A stretch of 35,091 bases of DNA from positions 19,043-54,133 of the forward strand of contig KV425677.1 in the NCBI GenBank assembly GCA_001632425.1, given 5' to 3'. A program made the translations under genes and the position numbers. Below the pieces are notes generated by a model that had not been told where the DNA came from, did no database searches, and was given only the letters and a program-made list of their open reading frames with translations. Position 1 is the first letter of the stretch. Each line of letters begins with the position of its first letter. The DNA is from Neolentinus lepideus HHB14362 ss-1 (lineage: Eukaryota > Basidiomycota > Agaricomycetes > Gloeophyllales > Gloeophyllaceae). Of the stretch, positions 31,675-35,091 are shown piece after piece.

Positions 31675-34600
31675 ATGACATCTAGGTACAATCTTCGAGC
31701 ACGTCGGGCTCCCCCGACAGGATCAACTGATCCCGCAACAAAAGGCGGCTTGCCCCAATTGGCGGCTGCTCCCCCTGGAATGACGGTTCCTGTGGCATTG
31801 GCCCAGACCGATCAGACCACTCGGGATGAGAGGATCGAGCGTCCACGCTCGGCTCCTCCTCACTCCCCCCCAATGTCTCCGCGTTCTTACGCAGAGATGG
31901 CGGGCGCTCGAAGTCCCTCTCCCGTTCTAGTAACGGTTGGGCGATTTACAACTACAGTACCTAGCGAAGCAAAGGAACGTAGAAAAAGTATAGATATAGT
32001 AAATGATGAACTATTCTACTCTACAGTGACGGGAGTTAGCCCTAATCGGGAGCTTCCTGAGGAGAAGAATAGTCAGTGGCAAACTGTGTCTTACGATAGA
32101 AGCAACAGCCCGAACTCACGCAGACGAAAGACTCCTCCTCCGGTGCCTGCGGCCAAGGAGGCGGGAGGTTCAGTCGGAGCTCCAACTTCTGGTCGTACTT
32201 TAAACCCCGTTGTGGGTGGTAAGACGGCCGCGGAGTCTCAAATTAAAGAACAGCGAAAGCGTATTGACGCTGCTGTGGAATTCGAAGACAGACTAGAGGG
32301 ACCCTCCCGAAACACCGGAAAGGGTATTGATCCTCGAGAATTCGGGGCCGTGGGGATACCCATCGAGGAATTGAACCCCGCAGCCCAGGCTATAGAATAC
32401 GAGAAATGGCGGGTACCTCGTGATACGACGCCCCCGTCCATAGACAGTTCCGTACGTTCCGCCAGAGATCCCGAACCGAGTGAAGTATCGGTACCGCTAG
32501 CACGGGAGGCGAAGAGCCGCCGCGCCCGAATGGACAGGGCAAAGCGCTTACGAGCCGAATTACATCGGCTGGAGGGTGAATTGGTGTCTGACGACGCTGA
32601 GGAACCTAGAGAATTGCCAGACGTGGCAGAAAGAATGAATTCTATTCGCCCTCCCCAACGAGAGGAGGGGCGTAAAGGGTCACTGAGAGAGAAACCTCGG
32701 GTCGAACAAGCTCCCTTGGTAACTCCTAACCCTATGATGCCGGCTATTGCCGATATGGCCTCCAACATTGCTAGCCGCAGACCGTCGCGTACTCCGGTAG
32801 TAGTAAATGTCGGGGCAAACCTGAGACCATCTGCACAGCTGCCAAGAAGCAGTTATGTGAGTGAAATTTTCGAACGCTTGGCGGAAGATCAGGATCCACC
32901 GGGAGGGGACCCTTCGGATTCATCTGATGAAGGACCTACCCGAAGAACTCCATATCGATCGTCAAGCAACGAGAACGCTTCATCTGAGAGTGAGATAAGC
33001 AGCCGCTCGGCTCGTAAACACCGCTCGAGGAAGAAAAAAGTGCACCAACGTTCTAAGACCACTAGGCCATTGGTGAAGCCACTCCCACCACACAAGTATG
33101 ATGGGACAGCGGATATTAAAATATTCACCCATTTTATGGAGGAATCTCTCGCCTTTATAGAAGATGGACGGCTTACTTCGTCTAACAGATGGAGATATAT
33201 ATCCCATTACATGGAAGACAAGGCCCTAACATTCTATAATCGAAGCGTGTCTAGAAACGCGACTGAATGGAGCCCGCAGCTCTTTTTCTCAGAATTGTTC
33301 AATTACTGCTTCCCCCTCGATTTCAGGCAGAAAATGCGTGCAAAGTTGAGGTACTGCCGTCAAGGTAGCAAGTCTGTGAAAGACTATATTCACGAAATAT
33401 CAGAACTCCAGCATTTTGTGGGAGTTTCTGATCGACAGGAATGTGTCAGACAGTTATGGGACGGGTTCACGCCTGATTTACAGTCTGGGCTTATCGAAGG
33501 GGAACTTAGCCCGGAAGTCAACACCTGGGAACAGGTGGTTCACCGTGCTGAGGTCTTAGAATTATCATGGGGCGCGCTTGATTATAGCAGGCGCTCTCAT
33601 TCGAGACCTGAGCCTCGCAAGGACGATTCTCGTCGTCCTTTGATGGGCAAAAAGCGTCCACAACTGCCCTACAAAGGCAGTAGTGCACCTACTTTATCCT
33701 ACTCTCACGGTAATCGGGTAACCCATAACCCTAATCCACCCCAATCCGTAAAGGGGCCCACTCGGAATGGGAACTCTGGTGGCGGTGGCAACTCGAAGTT
33801 TCCTAGGCCTTCACTAAGCACGCAAGAGCGCAATGAGCTCGTGGCAGCTGGGAAGTGTTTCGAGTGTAAGGAGACAGGTCATCTATCGCGTAATTGCCCC
33901 AATAAACGGCAGGTGAAGTCCCGCAGTAGGGACAAACCACCTGGGGTAACGAATTATGCCGTGGGAATCGACTTGGCTCACACCGAAAACTTGAGTCGAC
34001 TCGCTGAGTCGACTCAGACTATTGATGAGCTTATGCTCGGTCACATCTCTATCGAGGCTGCGAGCATTGGTGATCCACACACCGGTGCTGGGGTGTGTTC
34101 TAGCAATAAATATCGACCTCCCAGACGGGAAGACCCTCTTGCCTTGCGAGGGGAGGAGTTACTATGGAGTGGCGTGCCATACCCTGGGGATGACCCTCTA
34201 TCGAAATATACTGGGGACCCGTCGGAGGTCGCGAATGAGCGTTTTTGTCTATATCGGGTCTCGGACAGCGAGTACGTGATAATGGACCATGCGCGTCGCT
34301 ATGAGGACCCTTTGATATCGGATACCATGCTACTCGACAGTGGGTTTGATATAGTATCCTGGTATATTGAGCTTTGCACTCAGCAAGTTCAGGGTCGGTC
34401 TGGGGAATGCGTAACTCGCAGTCCTGGACTTTCAGGCTGTAATTCACGGATGGGTAACGTCATTTGCCCACACGTTGAATGGATTCTAGAATTGAATACC
34501 CCATATCTCGGAGACTATGACTTCTCGTGTGGCGGTGAGGACAGGTTCGAGTGTCACCAACAAGGAGATGTGATTATTATTAATGATCGCTTTCGCCATT

Positions 34601-35091
34601 TTACGGCTTGTGTGCCGCTTAAACTGGTATTGGATTTTCGGGTGGATCTGCCTGGTTGGTATAACTGCCAGCTGAGTAAATCACAACGTGACTTAGCGGA
34701 GATACTCCTACCCTGCGAATCTGATATGGGCCTGAAACACCTGTTTTATGGTGAGCAAACGGCCTGTATCGATGGTGGGGAGGAACCTCTAAATGTCATG
34801 ATCGCGGAACTGATTGGGCTCGACGGGGATCGTCCGAGTTTCGCTCTGGAGGAGTGGAACGACTGCTACACTATAACTGAATTAAATGGTGTGCAGGTTC
34901 CCCCTAACACTTTCCCTAGTCTCGAGCGCAACGCCTCGACAGCTAAGGATTTTAAACGTATCATTCCTAAGCCACTGGTTGTGGTTGTCCAGATTGATGG
35001 ACGACCTGCAAGGGCTCTTATAGATTCGGGGTCCTTGGCTGATTTTATGTCACTGGACCTTGCGAATCAGCTTCGCTTGAATAAGATTGAG
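31675..35091 (+). CDS. Retrotransposon Gag-Pol polyprotein, N-terminal 1,139 residues (runs off the right edge)
   Basis: A single frame from ATG 31675 stays open to the last base. Order: a long disordered, Arg/Ser/Pro-rich N-terminal extension (1 to about 460) with a charged helical stretch (AKSRRARMDRAKRLRAELHR). The capsid region covers about 465-625 (KYDGTADIKIFTHFMEE, YISHYMEDKALTFYN, DYIHEISELQHFVGVSDRQE). A basic linker leads to a zinc knuckle CFECKETGHLSRNC (Cys728, Cys731, His736, Cys741), which binds the RNA genome. About 375 residues of Cys-rich sequence follow, with a first LLDSG motif at Asp888. The aspartic protease motif ALIDSGSLADFM has its active-site Asp at 1117. Gag packages the RNA in virus-like particles and the protease matures the polyprotein. 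The pol enzymes lie outside the window. Fusion of gag and pol in one frame is seen directly as far as the protease. Confidence 0.92.
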   Translation, partial: MTSRYNLRARRAPPTGSTDPATKGGLPQLAAAPPGMTVPVALAQTDQTTRDERIERPRSAPPHSPPMSPRSYAEMAGARSPSPVLVTVGRFTTTVPSEAKERRKSIDIVNDELFYSTVTGVSPNRELPEEKNSQWQTVSYDRSNSPNSRRRKTPPPVPAAKEAGGSVGAPTSGRTLNPVVGGKTAAESQIKEQRKRIDAAVEFEDRLEGPSRNTGKGIDPREFGAVGIPIEELNPAAQAIEYEKWRVPRDTTPPSIDSSVRSARDPEPSEVSVPLAREAKSRRARMDRAKRLRAELHRLEGELVSDDAEEPRELPDVAERMNSIRPPQREEGRKGSLREKPRVEQAPLVTPNPMMPAIADMASNIASRRPSRTPVVVNVGANLRPSAQLPRSSYVSEIFERLAEDQDPPGGDPSDSSDEGPTRRTPYRSSSNENASSESEISSRSARKHRSRKKKVHQRSKTTRPLVKPLPPHKYDGTADIKIFTHFMEESLAFIEDGRLTSSNRWRYISHYMEDKALTFYNRSVSRNATEWSPQLFFSELFNYCFPLDFRQKMRAKLRYCRQGSKSVKDYIHEISELQHFVGVSDRQECVRQLWDGFTPDLQSGLIEGELSPEVNTWEQVVHRAEVLELSWGALDYSRRSHSRPEPRKDDSRRPLMGKKRPQLPYKGSSAPTLSYSHGNRVTHNPNPPQSVKGPTRNGNSGGGGNSKFPRPSLSTQERNELVAAGKCFECKETGHLSRNCPNKRQVKSRSRDKPPGVTNYAVGIDLAHTENLSRLAESTQTIDELMLGHISIEAASIGDPHTGAGVCSSNKYRPPRREDPLALRGEELLWSGVPYPGDDPLSKYTGDPSEVANERFCLYRVSDSEYVIMDHARRYEDPLISDTMLLDSGFDIVSWYIELCTQQVQGRSGECVTRSPGLSGCNSRMGNVICPHVEWILELNTPYLGDYDFSCGGEDRFECHQQGDVIIINDRFRHFTACVPLKLVLDFRVDLPGWYNCQLSKSQRDLAEILLPCESDMGLKHLFYGEQTACIDGGEEPLNVMIAELIGLDGDRPSFALEEWNDCYTITELNGVQVPPNTFPSLERNASTAKDFKRIIPKPLVVVVQIDGRPARALIDSGSLADFMSLDLANQLRLNKIE

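Larger units (their letters stand above)
31208..35091 (+). mobile_element. Ty3/gypsy-type LTR retrotransposon, 5' portion, truncated by the window edge
   Basis: The element comprises a 5' LTR (31208-31484), a 190-bp leader (31485-31674) and the start of a long Gag-Pol frame that is still open at the last base. The absence of stop codons over 1,139 codons argues for a recent insertion. Assignment to Ty3/gypsy rests on a Gag with the retrotransposon capsid pattern, a CCHC knuckle and a DSG protease, in that order. Reverse transcriptase, RNase H, integrase and the 3' LTR must lie beyond the window. Only the left flank is visible, so the target-site duplication cannot be checked. Confidence 0.9.

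Overview
The window reads as nuclear DNA of a filamentous basidiomycete, probably an Agaricomycete. Its genes are broken by many short GT-AG introns of about 50-130 bp, with CTNA-type branch sites just before the acceptor. The recognisable proteins (a secreted GH16 laminarinase-type enzyme, a membrane-anchored cytochrome P450, a RhoGAP protein, a Kap121/importin-5 homologue and a Ty3/gypsy element) fit that group. All exon models were built by eye from reading frame and splice consensus. Coordinates given for a CDS are the genomic span from start to stop codon; exon junctions are listed in the evidence.

Layout. (1) 528-14000 is a gene-dense block: aromatic amino acid decarboxylase-type enzyme (+, 528-2956), an unrecognised 345-residue protein (-, 5485-4184), secreted GH16 glucanase (+, 6026-7696), divergent RhoGAP protein (+, 8710-11123) and a 13-exon P450 (-, 13922-11476). 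(2) 14000-22896 is a gene desert. It holds a decayed tandem array of coding-derived repeats (about 15660-18830) and a second, 431-bp tandem duplication (about 20840-21700). (3) 22897-26492 is a 15-exon importin beta-3 gene whose protein stops about 160-180 residues short of its relatives. (4) 27243-29622 (-) is a clean six-exon gene for a 703-residue protein I do not recognise. (5) 31208 to the right edge is the 5' part of an LTR retrotransposon: a 277-bp LTR with perfect TGTGACG/CGTCACA ends, then an uninterrupted 1,139-codon reading frame with capsid, CCHC knuckle and the start of the protease, running off the window.

Most interesting points. The decarboxylase carries Phe where the catalytic loop Tyr of true decarboxylases sits, the change that marks plant aromatic aldehyde synthases. 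A roughly 60-bp element lies just after the decarboxylase stop codon and again, inverted, just after the importin stop codon; this is the footprint expected of a staggered-break inversion of the 23 kb between them. The RhoGAP domain keeps its arginine finger but appears to have lost the other GAP-signature residues and carries a large insertion. The genes do not form an obvious pathway. The nearest thing to a metabolic pairing is the aromatic amino acid enzyme and the P450, about 8.5 kb apart with unrelated genes between them.
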